Shown here: in pieces, positions 34,401 through 42,014 of the stretch
Numbering within the stretch: the first letter of the stretch is position 1
How the letters are laid out: each line of letters begins with the position of its first letter
Origin: Halomonas sp. Y3
Lineage (GTDB): Bacteria; Pseudomonadota; Gammaproteobacteria; Pseudomonadales; Halomonadaceae
DNA: 64,000 nt
Assembly: GCF_024137965.1 (NCBI RefSeq)
Contig: NZ_CP099975.1
Location: 1,178,001-1,242,000 of the forward strand
Reading direction: 5' to 3'
Position numbers and translations under genes: made by a program
The notes under the pieces: model-generated
The model's database searches: none
What the model saw: only the letters and a program-made list of their open reading frames with translations
What the model was told of the DNA's origin: nothing

Positions 34401-35001
34401 GCTGAGCCGCTATCTGCTGGCGCGCGAGGCGAATGCGCTGGCTTTCGCCATCGACAGGGCCAGGCCGGACCTGCTGGTCCAGTGTCGCGAGCCCCAGGTG
34501 CTTACCGACGCGGAACAGCACGATGCCTGCCTTCACCGTCTGCTGGAGGAGGCCCGAGCTCGGGTGGTGCTGGTCTCGCCCTGGGTATCGCTCAACCGGC
34601 TGGAGGAGAGCGGCCTCCTGCAACAGCTCGGTGCCGCTGCCGGCCGCGGCGTCGAGGTGGCTCTCTACACCGACCACCACTTCAATACCACCGTCAACAA
34701 CCGCCCCTGCCCGGACAGAACCGCCCGTTTTGCGACCTGTCGCGAGGCGCTGGAGGCACATGGCGTGGCGGTCAAGGTCGTGCATCGCGTACACAGCAAG
34801 CTGGTCATGGCCGATGATCGTTTCATCTGCGTCGGCTCCTACAACTGGGGCAGTGCCGTGCGCCAGGGGAAGTATCGCAATATGGAAACGTCCATCCTCT
34901 ACAGCGGTCAGCTCAGCGATGAGATTCGCCTGCAGCGCGAGGCCCTGGAGGGGCGCCTGCATCCCAAGTATCCCATCAAGGCGGATACGGCTACCTCTTG
35001 A
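31459..35001 (+). CDS. SF1 (UPF1/DNA2-like) helicase fused to a phospholipase D nuclease domain; candidate type II Mokosh protein (MkoC)
   Basis: 1180 residues from the ATG at 31459 (AGG upstream; the next ATG two codons on is possible). Walker A NGPPGTGKTTF is near residue 300 and Walker B LLIIDEAGQVSPE near 696, separated by a ~390-residue charged insert with coiled-coil character. The second RecA domain has GVITPFKAQVEQI, VGTVHALQGAERPVV and NVAVSRAKDSFLV, typical of COG1112 helicases. The last ~200 residues form a phospholipase D domain with one HxKxxxxD motif (HSKLVMAD, about 1111) followed by GSYNWG. Helicase plus PLD in one chain is the described layout of type II Mokosh anti-phage systems. 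It stands alone, next to a toxin-antitoxin pair and Fic/hsdM remains. The defence role is inference. Confidence 0.85.
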   Translation: MPMKEKEVAQRPDLRPWLRYWRNSLADAESGRGALTRRELEQSLPVGREAYRQGRLAPEVVGRLFSGEAESVELLRVVLRPAVYMALLEHGQGRRALFPEVMTPLICVLWVTREGRLIPAEPPVIPRDLLGPQADDRFTLNNVVEQDRFLTLEMPRVWSAQEAKGLLEEPEETWAPLWHGYYEVSRRLFEQLVPPERLKAHFVSADQARLLKVEESVTGASQHILNLYDWLDGANPALPLLETYALSSRQNHRPCVDALATLDARLGHANSAYPTAVAQRDALAQAMAMEEGEILAVNGPPGTGKTTFVLDVVASLWVQAALAEGEPPLIIAASTNNQAVTNILTAFAKDFEETDHPLSGRWLPDIHSYGGYYPAPSREAEAARHYQTPAFYRDSERPESTEHAESEFLRTARRALEEDSLESVRAVRQRLHAELSRVHARLDGIRSQWQRLQDLEEALGPDAEADQRQDQQSLEALQAALAEVQEDARRWKDFRAEEPLWLSMLSLLPPIARQRRLRRELFIEASLSARSHDILGAAAGDAPERALARWLASQQQEVARCQARLDERLAQLEARDLAAEALRAELPDPAASDSLEAIDRSLDTTLRFRLFQLAVHYWEARWLEACREQGKELAEQAASGRERRGLATVRPRWRRRMMLTPCIVSTLHSLPSHMTHSVFEGEGQFRTEYLVNEIDLLIIDEAGQVSPEVAGASLALARRALVIGDVHQIPPVATQLKSVDVGNLSHQGLLTSLSDYGALRETGRSVVDGSAMRIAQVASRYRYLEEAEPGMFLREHRRCLSEIIAYCNDLCYAGLLLPKRTTPATDPELPPFAYVHVDGRVETAPSGSRCNRLEAETLAEWLAVQRSTLEARHGLPLGQIVGVITPFKAQVEQIQQACRERDIPVGQEENAVTVGTVHALQGAERPVVLFSAVYSRHEDGGFIDRDPAMLNVAVSRAKDSFLVFADMDVVASAPPGSPRRLLSRYLLAREANALAFAIDRARPDLLVQCREPQVLTDAEQHDACLHRLLEEARARVVLVSPWVSLNRLEESGLLQQLGAAAGRGVEVALYTDHHFNTTVNNRPCPDRTARFATCREALEAHGVAVKVVHRVHSKLVMADDRFICVGSYNWGSAVRQGKYRNMETSILYSGQLSDEIRLQREALEGRLHPKYPIKADTATS

Positions 35002-35010
35002 TGGTTTCAA

Positions 35011-35041
35011 GGCTCGGCTCGCCGTCGCGTCGAGCCGAGCC
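35011..35041 (+). terminator. Hairpin after the helicase-PLD gene
   Basis: GGCTCGGCTCG (35011-35021) pairs perfectly with CGAGCCGAGCC (35031-35041) around a nine-base loop, nine bases after the stop codon. No T-tract follows, so termination efficiency is uncertain. Confidence 0.55.
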
Positions 35042-35353
35042 GCGGCAGACCATCTATATGCCGATGCGCATCAATGGCAGAATGATCATCCAGGTAAATG
35101 CCCGTTAGCCGACAAAACCCTTGAGACTAAAGGCTAATTCCCTGATATTAATTTCTGAAAATAGAAAAAATCCCCGATAATCAACTGTGTTTCCTATCGT
35201 ATACTCCCTCGCATCCTGGCAGGTGGGTGGCCCTCTGCTGCTCATCCGCCGCTGTTCTGCACCGCGGCAGCTCATAACGCTGACCTGAAACAGTTCATGG
35301 CTTCCGATCGCCCCTGGGCGCCGGGGCCTGTTGCATTGCGAGGTATCGAGACC
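35042..35353 (+). promoter_or_regulatory. AT-rich upstream region of the ykvI-like gene
   Basis: No gene is seen in these 312 bases. The part 35120-35210 is strikingly AT-rich against the surroundings and contains TATACT at 35200-35205 as a possible -10 element; no good -35 is evident. A GC-rich hairpin near 35310-35330 precedes the start codon. Confidence 0.4.
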
Positions 35354-36448
35354 ATGAGTAAACAGCCCTTCCTGATCGCCATGACCTTCATGTCGATCAT
35401 CATCGGCGGCGGCTTCGCCTCCGGTCAGGAGGTCCTGCAGTTCTTCACCGGCTACGGCCTGATCGGCGTGGCCGGCACCCTGGTCAGCGGGCTGCTGTTC
35501 GCCTTCCTGGGCATGCAGATCGCGCGCATGAGCTCGAGCCTGCAGGCGCGCTCTCACAAGGAGGTGCTGGCGGCGCTCTTCGGTCGTCGGGCGGGGCTTG
35601 CCATCGACCTGGTGCTCTCCTTCTTCCTGTTCGGCGTGGGCGTTGTGATGCTGGCCGGCAGCGGCTCCATCTTCGCCCAGCAGTACGGCATGCCGCCGCT
35701 GTTCGGCGGCGTGCTGCTCAGCGTGCTGGTGGTCGCCACCCTCTGCCTGCGGGTGCGCGGCATCATCAACCTGATCAGCGCCATCATGCCGGTACTGCTG
35801 CTGCTGGTGATGACCATCACCGTCTACTCCTTCTTCGCCAGCGACGCCTCCCTGGAGTCGCTGAACACCGCCTCGGGCGAGTTCGCCACCATCAGCGATG
35901 GCTGGCCGGTGTCGCACTGGTTCATCGGCGCGCTGCTCTACGCCTCCTTCAATATCGCCGTGGGCTTCCCCATGCTGTCGGTGATCGGCGGGCTGACCTC
36001 GGACACCCGCCAGGCGGCGCTGGGCGGCATCCTCGGCGGCGTGGGCCTGGGCGTGCTGATCTTCCTGCTCAATATTGGCCTCTTTGCTAACCTCGACCGA
36101 CTGGTGGGCGTCGAGATGCCGTCGCTGATGCTGGCCAGTGCGCTCTCGCCGGCGGTGGCCCTGGCCATGTCCCTGGCGCTGATCTGCATGATCTACAGCA
36201 CCGCCGTGGGCATGTTCTTCGCCTTTACCGCCCGCTTCGCCACCCCCGAGACCTCGCGCTTCAAGGTGCTGAGCGTGATCTTCACCGCGGTGGGCCTGCT
36301 GCTCAGCCAGTTCGGCTTCAGCGCGCTGATCGGTACCGTCTACCCGATGCTGGGCGTGGTGGGCCTGATCCTGATCCTTGCCCTGGGTTACCGCTGGCAC
36401 ACCGCCCGTCGCGAGGCGAGGATGCGTCTGGCGCGCTCCAGCTACTGA
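35354..36448 (+). CDS. YkvI-family membrane protein (APC-type transporter)
   Basis: 364 residues from the ATG at 35354 (MSKQPFLIAMTFMSIIIGGG), GAGG ten bases ahead. Ten or so hydrophobic segments are visible. The first helix is broken by GGGFASGQEVLQFF, the glycine-rich unwound segment of the APC/LeuT fold, typical of the YkvI (COG3949) group. The transported solute is unknown. It is followed after 56 bases by the SixA-CHAD gene on the same strand. Confidence 0.85.
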   Translation: MSKQPFLIAMTFMSIIIGGGFASGQEVLQFFTGYGLIGVAGTLVSGLLFAFLGMQIARMSSSLQARSHKEVLAALFGRRAGLAIDLVLSFFLFGVGVVMLAGSGSIFAQQYGMPPLFGGVLLSVLVVATLCLRVRGIINLISAIMPVLLLLVMTITVYSFFASDASLESLNTASGEFATISDGWPVSHWFIGALLYASFNIAVGFPMLSVIGGLTSDTRQAALGGILGGVGLGVLIFLLNIGLFANLDRLVGVEMPSLMLASALSPAVALAMSLALICMIYSTAVGMFFAFTARFATPETSRFKVLSVIFTAVGLLLSQFGFSALIGTVYPMLGVVGLILILALGYRWHTARREARMRLARSSY

Positions 36449-36504
36449 GCGCGTGGCGGCCGGGGGGCTAAGCTGTAAGGGATCTCACACGGCGGAGTCC
36501 CCCC

Positions 36505-37905
36505 ATGCTGGAGCTCTATCTGCTGCGCCATGCCAAGGCGAAACGCGAAGGTGAGAAGCTGCCCGACGCCGAACGGCCCCTGAGCCAGCGAGGCCGGTGC
36601 CAGGCGGCGGCCATGGCGCCGGCGCTGATGCGCTGGGGGGCGCTGGAAGGCGAGGTGGTCTCGAGCCCCGCCCGGCGCACCCGGGAGACCCTCGAGGCGA
36701 TGGCCGAGGCGCTGCCCGAGGGCATCCCGGCCCCGGTGGCCCACTTCGACGAGGCGCTCTACACTTTCGACGGCGAGGCGCTGCGCGCCTGGCTGCAGGG
36801 GCTACCCGAGGGCAGCCGGCGGCTGCTGGTGGTGGGGCACAACCCGGCGCTGCTGGAGCTGGCCCGCTGGCTCAGCCCCGTGGCGCCCGATTCCCTGCCC
36901 ACCGGCGGACTGCTGCATCTCCGCCTGCCCGGCGAGTCCTGGCAGGCGCTGAAAAAGCACGCCGCCGAGGAGCTGGCGTGCCTGATTCCAGAGCAGGCCA
37001 GCCATGCGCTCTTCCAGCGCCGGGCGCCGGCGCCCCCGGAGCTGCGCAAGGCCGACCTGGCCGGCCGCCTCCAGGGGCAGCTCGGCCATCTCTATCGGCT
37101 GGTTCGGGCGCTGGAGCCCGGCGTGATGGCCGGCATGGATCCCGAGTTTCTGCACCAGTACCGCGTCAACCTGCGCCGCAGCCGGGCGATCGGCGAGGCC
37201 GTGCTGGCCACCGTCCGGCAAGCCGGGAACGGGAAGGCGCCCGGGCTGAAGAAGCGGCTGAAGGCGCTCAAGCAGCGTGCCCAGGCCACCAGTGACCTGC
37301 GCGATCTCGATGTCTTCCTGGAGAGCCTGGCGCAGGCGCCACCGCCGCTTCAGGCGAGCACTCGGCGTGCGCTTCACGACTGGCTGAACGAGCGGGCCCG
37401 GGAGCAGCACGAGTGTCTCTGCCGGCAGCTGGGTCAGCCCGACTACGCCGCCGACATGCAGGCCTGGCAGGCGTTCCTCGACGGCGACGGCTTTTGGCAG
37501 GCGCTTGCCCGGCTCTCTGCGCCGCGGGTCGAGGCGGTGCTGGACGAGCGCATCCTTGGCCACGATAGCGACCTGGCCGCCCTCACGCCTGACGCCCCGG
37601 ATGAGGCCTTCCACGACCTGCGCAAGGCGGTGAAGCGCATCCGCTACCTGGCCGAGCTGGATCCGAAGCGCCACCGCCGTTTCCTCAAGGGGCTCAAGCA
37701 GCGCCAGACCCTGCTCGGTGAGTTCCAGGACCTCTGCACCCGCCAGGCCTGGATCGCGGCCTTCGCTGCCGGTTCGCCCAAGGCCCTGCGGCGCCGGCAG
37801 GAGTGTGACGCCTGGTGCGCCGCGCTGGAGGCGCAGAAGCGAGCCCTGCGGGAGCAGATCATGGCGCTGGCACCGCTACGCGAGCCGGGCCCCGCCGCCC
37901 GCTGA
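36505..37905 (+). CDS. SixA-type histidine phosphatase fused to a CHAD domain
   Basis: 466 residues. Residues 1-155 form a histidine phosphatase: LLRHAKAK at the start (RHx nucleophile region), SSPARRTRETLEAM, and the second catalytic His in VVGHNPALLELARW (about 112). Residues about 185-460 form a CHAD domain with the expected basic, His-rich helices (FLHQYRVNLRRSRAI, DLRDLDVFLESL, FHDLRKAVKRIRYLAEL). SixA removes phosphate from phospho-His proteins; CHAD domains bind polyphosphate granules. The two are normally separate proteins, so this chain may bring a phosphatase to polyphosphate. The ATG at 36505 is weakly preceded by GGAG. Confidence 0.88.
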   Translation: MLELYLLRHAKAKREGEKLPDAERPLSQRGRCQAAAMAPALMRWGALEGEVVSSPARRTRETLEAMAEALPEGIPAPVAHFDEALYTFDGEALRAWLQGLPEGSRRLLVVGHNPALLELARWLSPVAPDSLPTGGLLHLRLPGESWQALKKHAAEELACLIPEQASHALFQRRAPAPPELRKADLAGRLQGQLGHLYRLVRALEPGVMAGMDPEFLHQYRVNLRRSRAIGEAVLATVRQAGNGKAPGLKKRLKALKQRAQATSDLRDLDVFLESLAQAPPPLQASTRRALHDWLNERAREQHECLCRQLGQPDYAADMQAWQAFLDGDGFWQALARLSAPRVEAVLDERILGHDSDLAALTPDAPDEAFHDLRKAVKRIRYLAELDPKRHRRFLKGLKQRQTLLGEFQDLCTRQAWIAAFAAGSPKALRRRQECDAWCAALEAQKRALREQIMALAPLREPGPAAR

Positions 37906-37944
37906 TTCACCCCCTGGCGTCACCTGTGCGGCGTGGCTTCTGGG

Positions 37945-38808
37945 TTATTCCCGCTCGTCCCGGGTCGAGCGCAGCAGCACCCGGTCCATGCCCCGGGTGC
38001 TCAGCACCCGCTTCAGGGCGGCGAAGAGATGAGTGGGCAGGGTGACCGCATAGCGGGGCCTGGGGCGCGGGTGCTCCAGGGCGTGGACCAGCTTGGCCAC
38101 TACCGCCTCCGGGCCCAGGGTGAAGGCGGCCTTGCCCTCGGTGCTGGCCAGCCGCGCCTCCACCTTGCGGTAGGTCTCGGCGTGGGCGCTGCGCTCGGTA
38201 TCGATATGGGCCCGGAAGGCGCGGTGGGCGTTCGCGCGAAAGCGGCTGGTGATGGGGCCGGGCTGGATCAGGCTGACGTGGATGCCGCTTCCCGAAAGCT
38301 CCTGGCGCAGGGTATCGGTGAGCCCCTCCAGGGCGAACTTGGAGCAGATGTAGGCGCCGCGGTAGGGCAGGGCGGCGAACCCCAGCACCGAGCTGTTCTG
38401 TACGATGCGCCCGTGTCCCTGGGCGCGCATCATCGGCAGCACCCGGGTGGTGAGCTCGTGGGTGCCGAGCAGGTTGGTCTCGAGCTGCTGCCTCAGCGTC
38501 TCCCGGGAGAGGTCCTCCACCGCCCCGGGCTGGCCGTAGGCGCCGTTGTTAAAGAGCGCGGTCAGCCGCCCATCGGTGCGTTCCGCGACCTCGGCCACCG
38601 CCGCCTCGATGGAGGCGCTGCTGTCCAGGTCCAGCACCAGCGCCTCCAGGCCCTCTTCCTTCAGCCGGGCCACGTCTGCCTCCTTTCTGGCGGTGGCAAA
38701 TACCCGCCAGCCTCGCGCCGCCATGGCGTGGGCCGCGGCGTGGCCGATCCCGCTGGAGCAGCCGGTGATCAGCAGGCTGCGCGCCGCTCCGGCTTCGTTA
38801 TCCGTCAT
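37945..38808 (-). CDS. Short-chain dehydrogenase/reductase
   Basis: 287 residues from the ATG at 38808, with AGGAG seven bases ahead. The NAD(P)-binding motif LITGCSSGIGHAAAH (TGxxxGIG, about residue 13), the NNGAYGQPG loop and the catalytic YxxxK in GAYICSKFALEG (about residue 157) with the preceding Ser (VQNSSVLGF) are all present. The C-terminal part resembles SDRs acting on sterol- or retinol-like or acyl substrates, but the true substrate is not known. It is followed on the same strand, upstream, by the DUF503 gene 56 bases away. Confidence 0.9.
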   Translation of the reverse strand: MTDNEAGAARSLLITGCSSGIGHAAAHAMAARGWRVFATARKEADVARLKEEGLEALVLDLDSSASIEAAVAEVAERTDGRLTALFNNGAYGQPGAVEDLSRETLRQQLETNLLGTHELTTRVLPMMRAQGHGRIVQNSSVLGFAALPYRGAYICSKFALEGLTDTLRQELSGSGIHVSLIQPGPITSRFRANAHRAFRAHIDTERSAHAETYRKVEARLASTEGKAAFTLGPEAVVAKLVHALEHPRPRPRYAVTLPTHLFAALKRVLSTRGMDRVLLRSTRDERE

Positions 38809-38864
38809 TCGTTTCTCCTGGTGATCTTGGCAACTGTATATGTCTTGGCGTTGGAGGGCGGGCG

Positions 38865-39158
38865 TTACGGGCCGCCCTGCAGCATCTCCCGGGTCGCCTC
38901 CATCACCCGGCCATCCACGGTGCGCTGGACCTTGTCCTCGATCTCGCCGAGCAGCGCCTCCACCTTGGGGCCCTCGTTGGCCACCGCCACGAAGGTCCAC
39001 TCGCTCGCCTCCAGCCGGTCGTGCTCGCCGCTCTCGCAAACCGCCACCGCCGGGTTGCGCCCGAAGCGCTCGTGCAGGCCGCCCATGCGCTGGCGCTTCT
39101 CCTTCAGCGAGCGGCAGCCGGGCAGCGAGATATGCAGCGTGAGAATCCCCATATGCAT
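38865..39158 (-). CDS. DUF503 (YlxP-like) protein
   Basis: 97 residues (MHMGILTLHISLPGCRSLKEKR...), the family length. The CRSLKEKRQ start and VAVANEGPKVEALLGEIEDKV are typical of DUF503. In Bacillus ylxP lies in the rbfA operon; function unknown. GGAGGGG stands seven bases before the ATG at 39158; the internal ATG two codons later is an alternative. It diverges from nrdD. Confidence 0.88.
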   Translation of the reverse strand: MHMGILTLHISLPGCRSLKEKRQRMGGLHERFGRNPAVAVCESGEHDRLEASEWTFVAVANEGPKVEALLGEIEDKVQRTVDGRVMEATREMLQGGP

Positions 39159-39182
39159 CCTGACCCCTCCTTCGCCCTTTTC

Positions 39183-39196
39183 CTGACCTGGATCAT
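39183..39196. promoter_or_regulatory. FNR/Anr-like box upstream of nrdD
   Basis: CTGAC-CTGG-ATCAT keeps the TGA-N6-TCA core of the FNR/Anr consensus TTGAT-N4-ATCAA but differs at the outer and one inner position. It lies about 104 bases before the nrdD start. Anaerobic induction of a class III reductase by Anr would make sense; the site is a moderate match only. Confidence 0.45.
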
Positions 39197-39230
39197 TTCC
39201 CCGTCTCGCCCGGGTGTCTACCCTTCTCTG

Positions 39231-39277
39231 TCACAACATATGGTGCCTTATAGAAGAAAGGACACCATATATAGATA
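39231..39277. promoter_or_regulatory. Tandem NrdR boxes in the nrdD promoter
   Basis: Two copies close to the NrdR-box consensus ACACWATATATWGTGT occur at 39231-39246 (reverse strand, 12 of 16) and 39262-39277 (forward, about 13 of 16). Their centres are 31 bases apart, the spacing (three helical turns) known for functional NrdR box pairs. They lie just before the nrdD ribosome binding site, a position suited to repression by NrdR with ATP/dATP. Confidence 0.85.
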
Positions 39278-39299
39278 ATCGGCCAGTGAGGGAACACCC

Positions 39300-41021
39300 A
39301 TGCAACGCCAGCCGACCGGCGCCGTCAACGTCGCTTCGACGGTCAACGAATACCTGCAGCGCGCCGACTGGCGCGTCAACGCCAACGCCAACCAGGGCTA
39401 CTCCCTGGGCGGGCTGATCCTCAACGCCTCGGGCAAGCTGATCGCCAACTACTGGCTGGATGAAGTCTATCCCGCCGCGGTAGGCGAGGCCCACCGGGAG
39501 GGCGATCTGCATATCCACGACCTGGACATGCTCAGCGGCTACTGCGCCGGCTGGTCGCTGCGCCAGCTGCTGATCGAGGGCTTCAACGGCGTGCCGGGCC
39601 GGGCGGAGAGCGCGCCGCCCCGGCACCTCACCAGTGCCCTGGGGCAGATGGTCAACTTCCTTGGCACCCTGCAGAACGAGTGGGCCGGCGCCCAGGCGTT
39701 CAGCTCCTTCGATACCTACCTGGCCCCCTTCGTGCGCCGCGACGCCCTCGACTACCCGGCGGTGAAGCAGGCGGTGCAGGAGTTCATCTACAACCTCAAC
39801 GTGCCGTCGCGCTGGGGCAGCCAGACCCCCTTCACCAACCTCACCTTCGACTGGACCTGCCCGGCGGACCTGCGCGACCAGGTGCCGATCATCGGCGGCG
39901 CGGAGCAGCCCTTCACCTACGGCGAGCTGCAGGCCGAGATGGAGCTGCTCAACCGCGCCTACCTGGAGGTGATGGAGGAGGGCGACTGCCAGGGGCGGGT
40001 GTTCACCTTCCCGATCCCCACCTACAACATCACCCCGGACTTCCCCTGGGAGAGCGACAACGCCGAGCGGCTCTTCGCGCTCACCGCCAAGTACGGGCTG
40101 CCCTACTTCCAGAACTTCCTCAACTCGGACCTGGAGCCGCACATGGTGCGCTCCATGTGCTGCCGGCTGCAGCTCGACCTCAGCGAGCTGCTCAAGCGCG
40201 GCAACGGCCTGTTCGGCAGCGCCGAGCAGACCGGCTCGCTGGGCGTGGTGACCATCAACTGCGCGCGCCTGGGCTACCGCTTCGCCGGCGACCGCACGGG
40301 GCTCTTCCAGGAGCTGGACCGGCTGCTCGCGCTCGGCCGCGACAGCCTGGAGATCAAGCGCGGCTGCATCCAGCAATGGATGGATGACGGCCTCTACCCC
40401 TACAGCCGCCGCTACCTGGGCACCCTGCGCAACCACTTCTCCACCCTGGGGGTGAACGGCCTCAACGAGATGGTGCGCAACTTCTTCGAGGACCGCTTCG
40501 ATATCGCCAACCCCGAGGGGCAGCAGCTGGCCATCGAGCTGCTGGAGCAGGTGCGCGAGCGGATGCGCGAGTTCCAGGCGGCCACCGGTCACCTCTACAA
40601 CCTGGAGGCGACCCCGGCGGAGGGCACCACCTACCGCTTTGCCAAGGAAGACCAGAAGCGCTACCCCGGCATCCTCCAGGCGGGCACTCCGGATTCTCCC
40701 TACTACACCAACTCCAGCCAGCTGCCGGTGGGCTATACCGACGACCCCTTCGAGGCGCTGCTGCACCAGGAACCGCTGCAGACCCGCTACACCGGCGGCA
40801 CCGTGCTGCACCTCTATATGGGGGAGCGGCTCTCGTCGCCTGCGGCCTGCCGCAAGCTGGTGCAGACCGCGCTCTCCCGCTTCCGCCTGCCCTATCTCAC
40901 CGTGACGCCGACCTTCTCGATCTGCCCGGTGCACGGCTACCTGGCCGGCGAACATGAGTTCTGCCCGAAGTGCGATGACGCCCTTCTGGCAAAGCATGCT
41001 CGGGCCGATGCCACGGCCTGA
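39300..41021 (+). CDS. nrdD: Anaerobic (class III) ribonucleoside-triphosphate reductase, main chain without glycyl-radical tail
   Basis: 573 residues. It reduces NTPs to dNTPs without oxygen. The barrel is recognisable from HIHDLDMLSGYCAGWSL, NLTFDWTCP, FTFPIPTYNI, the Cys-containing SMCCRLQLDL and GVVTINCARLGY. Near the end is the structural zinc site FSICPVHGYL ... FCPKCDD (C-x2-H and C-x2-C). An N-terminal ATP-cone, found in many NrdDs, is absent, so there may be no overall allosteric control by ATP/dATP. The usual C-terminal glycyl-radical segment (RVxGY) is missing: the chain stops 15 residues after the zinc site, and the missing piece is encoded by the next small gene. GAGGG lies seven bases before the ATG. 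Confidence 0.93.
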   Translation: MQRQPTGAVNVASTVNEYLQRADWRVNANANQGYSLGGLILNASGKLIANYWLDEVYPAAVGEAHREGDLHIHDLDMLSGYCAGWSLRQLLIEGFNGVPGRAESAPPRHLTSALGQMVNFLGTLQNEWAGAQAFSSFDTYLAPFVRRDALDYPAVKQAVQEFIYNLNVPSRWGSQTPFTNLTFDWTCPADLRDQVPIIGGAEQPFTYGELQAEMELLNRAYLEVMEEGDCQGRVFTFPIPTYNITPDFPWESDNAERLFALTAKYGLPYFQNFLNSDLEPHMVRSMCCRLQLDLSELLKRGNGLFGSAEQTGSLGVVTINCARLGYRFAGDRTGLFQELDRLLALGRDSLEIKRGCIQQWMDDGLYPYSRRYLGTLRNHFSTLGVNGLNEMVRNFFEDRFDIANPEGQQLAIELLEQVRERMREFQAATGHLYNLEATPAEGTTYRFAKEDQKRYPGILQAGTPDSPYYTNSSQLPVGYTDDPFEALLHQEPLQTRYTGGTVLHLYMGERLSSPAACRKLVQTALSRFRLPYLTVTPTFSICPVHGYLAGEHEFCPKCDDALLAKHARADATA

Positions 41022-41062
41022 GGCCTTTCCCCGCAATACCACCAACCGAAGAGGAGCATCCC

Positions 41063-41224
41063 ATGCGTCATAGCGTCGAGAGCCTGCCCACCGAAGCGCG
41101 CCAGCGCTGCGAGGTCTGGACCCGGGTGATGGGCTATCACCGCCCCGTCAGCCAGTTCAACCGCGGCAAGCAGTCCGAGCACCGTGAGCGGCGCCACTTC
41201 AGCGAGCAGGCCGCCACCCCCTGA
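41063..41224 (+). CDS. Separately encoded glycyl-radical domain of class III ribonucleotide reductase (NrdD C-terminus)
   Basis: 53 residues, starting MRHSVESLPTEARQRC. It contains EVWTRVMGYHRPVSQF and NRGKQSEHRERRHF, which match the C-terminal glycyl-radical segment of fused NrdD proteins; the Gly in RVMGY should carry the radical installed by NrdG. GAGGAG stands seven bases before the ATG, and the frame differs from that of nrdD, which ends 41 bases upstream. The clean start, ribosome binding site and full conservation of the motif argue for a real separate gene, not an error. It must associate with the 39300-41021 chain to make an active enzyme, much as YfiD supplies a spare glycyl-radical part to pyruvate formate-lyase. 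Confidence 0.88.
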   Translation: MRHSVESLPTEARQRCEVWTRVMGYHRPVSQFNRGKQSEHRERRHFSEQAATP

Positions 41225-41249
41225 CCCACCGCCACACAGAGCGCCCTCC

Positions 41250-42014
41250 ATGCCAGAGCGACAGGGGGCGCTCGGCCGGATGACCGCCATGCCCCATCCC
41301 GAATTTAACCGGCCACGACTGCCCGTGGCCGGCCTCACCCCCATGACCACCCTGGACTACCCGGACCACTTGGCCTGCGTGGTGTTTCTGCAGGGCTGCC
41401 CGCTGCGCTGCGGCTACTGCCACAACCCCGGGATGCTCGAACCACGCCGCGCCGAACCCGGCGAGTGGGCCGAGGTGGAAGCCTTCCTGACCAGGCGCCA
41501 GGGGCTGCTCGACGGCATCGTCTTCAGCGGCGGCGAGCCCACCCTGCACGCAGACCTGCCCGCGGCTGTCGCCCGAGCGCAAGCGCTCGGCTTCAAGACG
41601 GGGCTGCATACCGCCGGGGTCTACCCGCGGCGCCTGGCCGAGACGCTGCCGCACCTGGCGTGGGTAGGGCTCGACGTGAAGGGTCCGGCGGCGCGCTTCG
41701 ATGTCATCGTCGGCCGCCCCGGCCTTGCCGCCGCCCACGCCGAGAGCCTCGAGCTGCTCTTGAGAAGCGGCATCGCCTTCGAGTGCCGCACCACCGTTCA
41801 CTGGCGGGATTTCGACCTCGAGAGCCTGCGCCGCCTGGCCCTCGACCTCGCCGAAAGGGGCGTGACCCGCTACGCCCTGCAGGTGGCCCGCCCCGGCCGC
41901 TGCCTCGACCCCGCCTATGGCCGGCCGGTGCCCGGCGCCCCGACGCTCGGCGAACTGGACGCGCTGGTCGAGACCCTGGCACCGGCCTTCGAGCGTCTTG
42001 AACTGAGGGCGTAA
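41250..42014 (+). CDS. nrdG: Anaerobic ribonucleotide reductase-activating protein NrdG (radical SAM)
   Basis: 254 residues from the ATG at 41250; ATGs at 41280 and 41289 are equally plausible and no start has a strong ribosome binding site. The radical SAM cluster motif is FLQGCPLRCGYCHNPG (C-x3-C-x2-C), with SGGEPTLHADLP following. Fused homologues begin close to the PRLPVAGLTPMTTLDYP segment, which favours the shorter starts. It generates the glycyl radical on NrdD. The order nrdD, glycyl tail, nrdG indicates one operon. Confidence 0.9.
   Translation: MPERQGALGRMTAMPHPEFNRPRLPVAGLTPMTTLDYPDHLACVVFLQGCPLRCGYCHNPGMLEPRRAEPGEWAEVEAFLTRRQGLLDGIVFSGGEPTLHADLPAAVARAQALGFKTGLHTAGVYPRRLAETLPHLAWVGLDVKGPAARFDVIVGRPGLAAAHAESLELLLRSGIAFECRTTVHWRDFDLESLRRLALDLAERGVTRYALQVARPGRCLDPAYGRPVPGAPTLGELDALVETLAPAFERLELRA

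Noticed and set aside
35105..36400. 431-codon reverse frame opposite the ykvI-like gene
   Set aside because: It is rich in His, Gln and Ala repeats as expected for the shadow of a membrane protein, whereas the forward frame has a clear transporter pattern.
41021..41063. nrdD split as a simple frameshift
   Set aside because: The frame of the glycyl-radical gene is open further upstream, so a frameshift cannot be excluded outright, but that upstream stretch does not resemble NrdD and the small gene has its own strong ribosome binding site and ATG.
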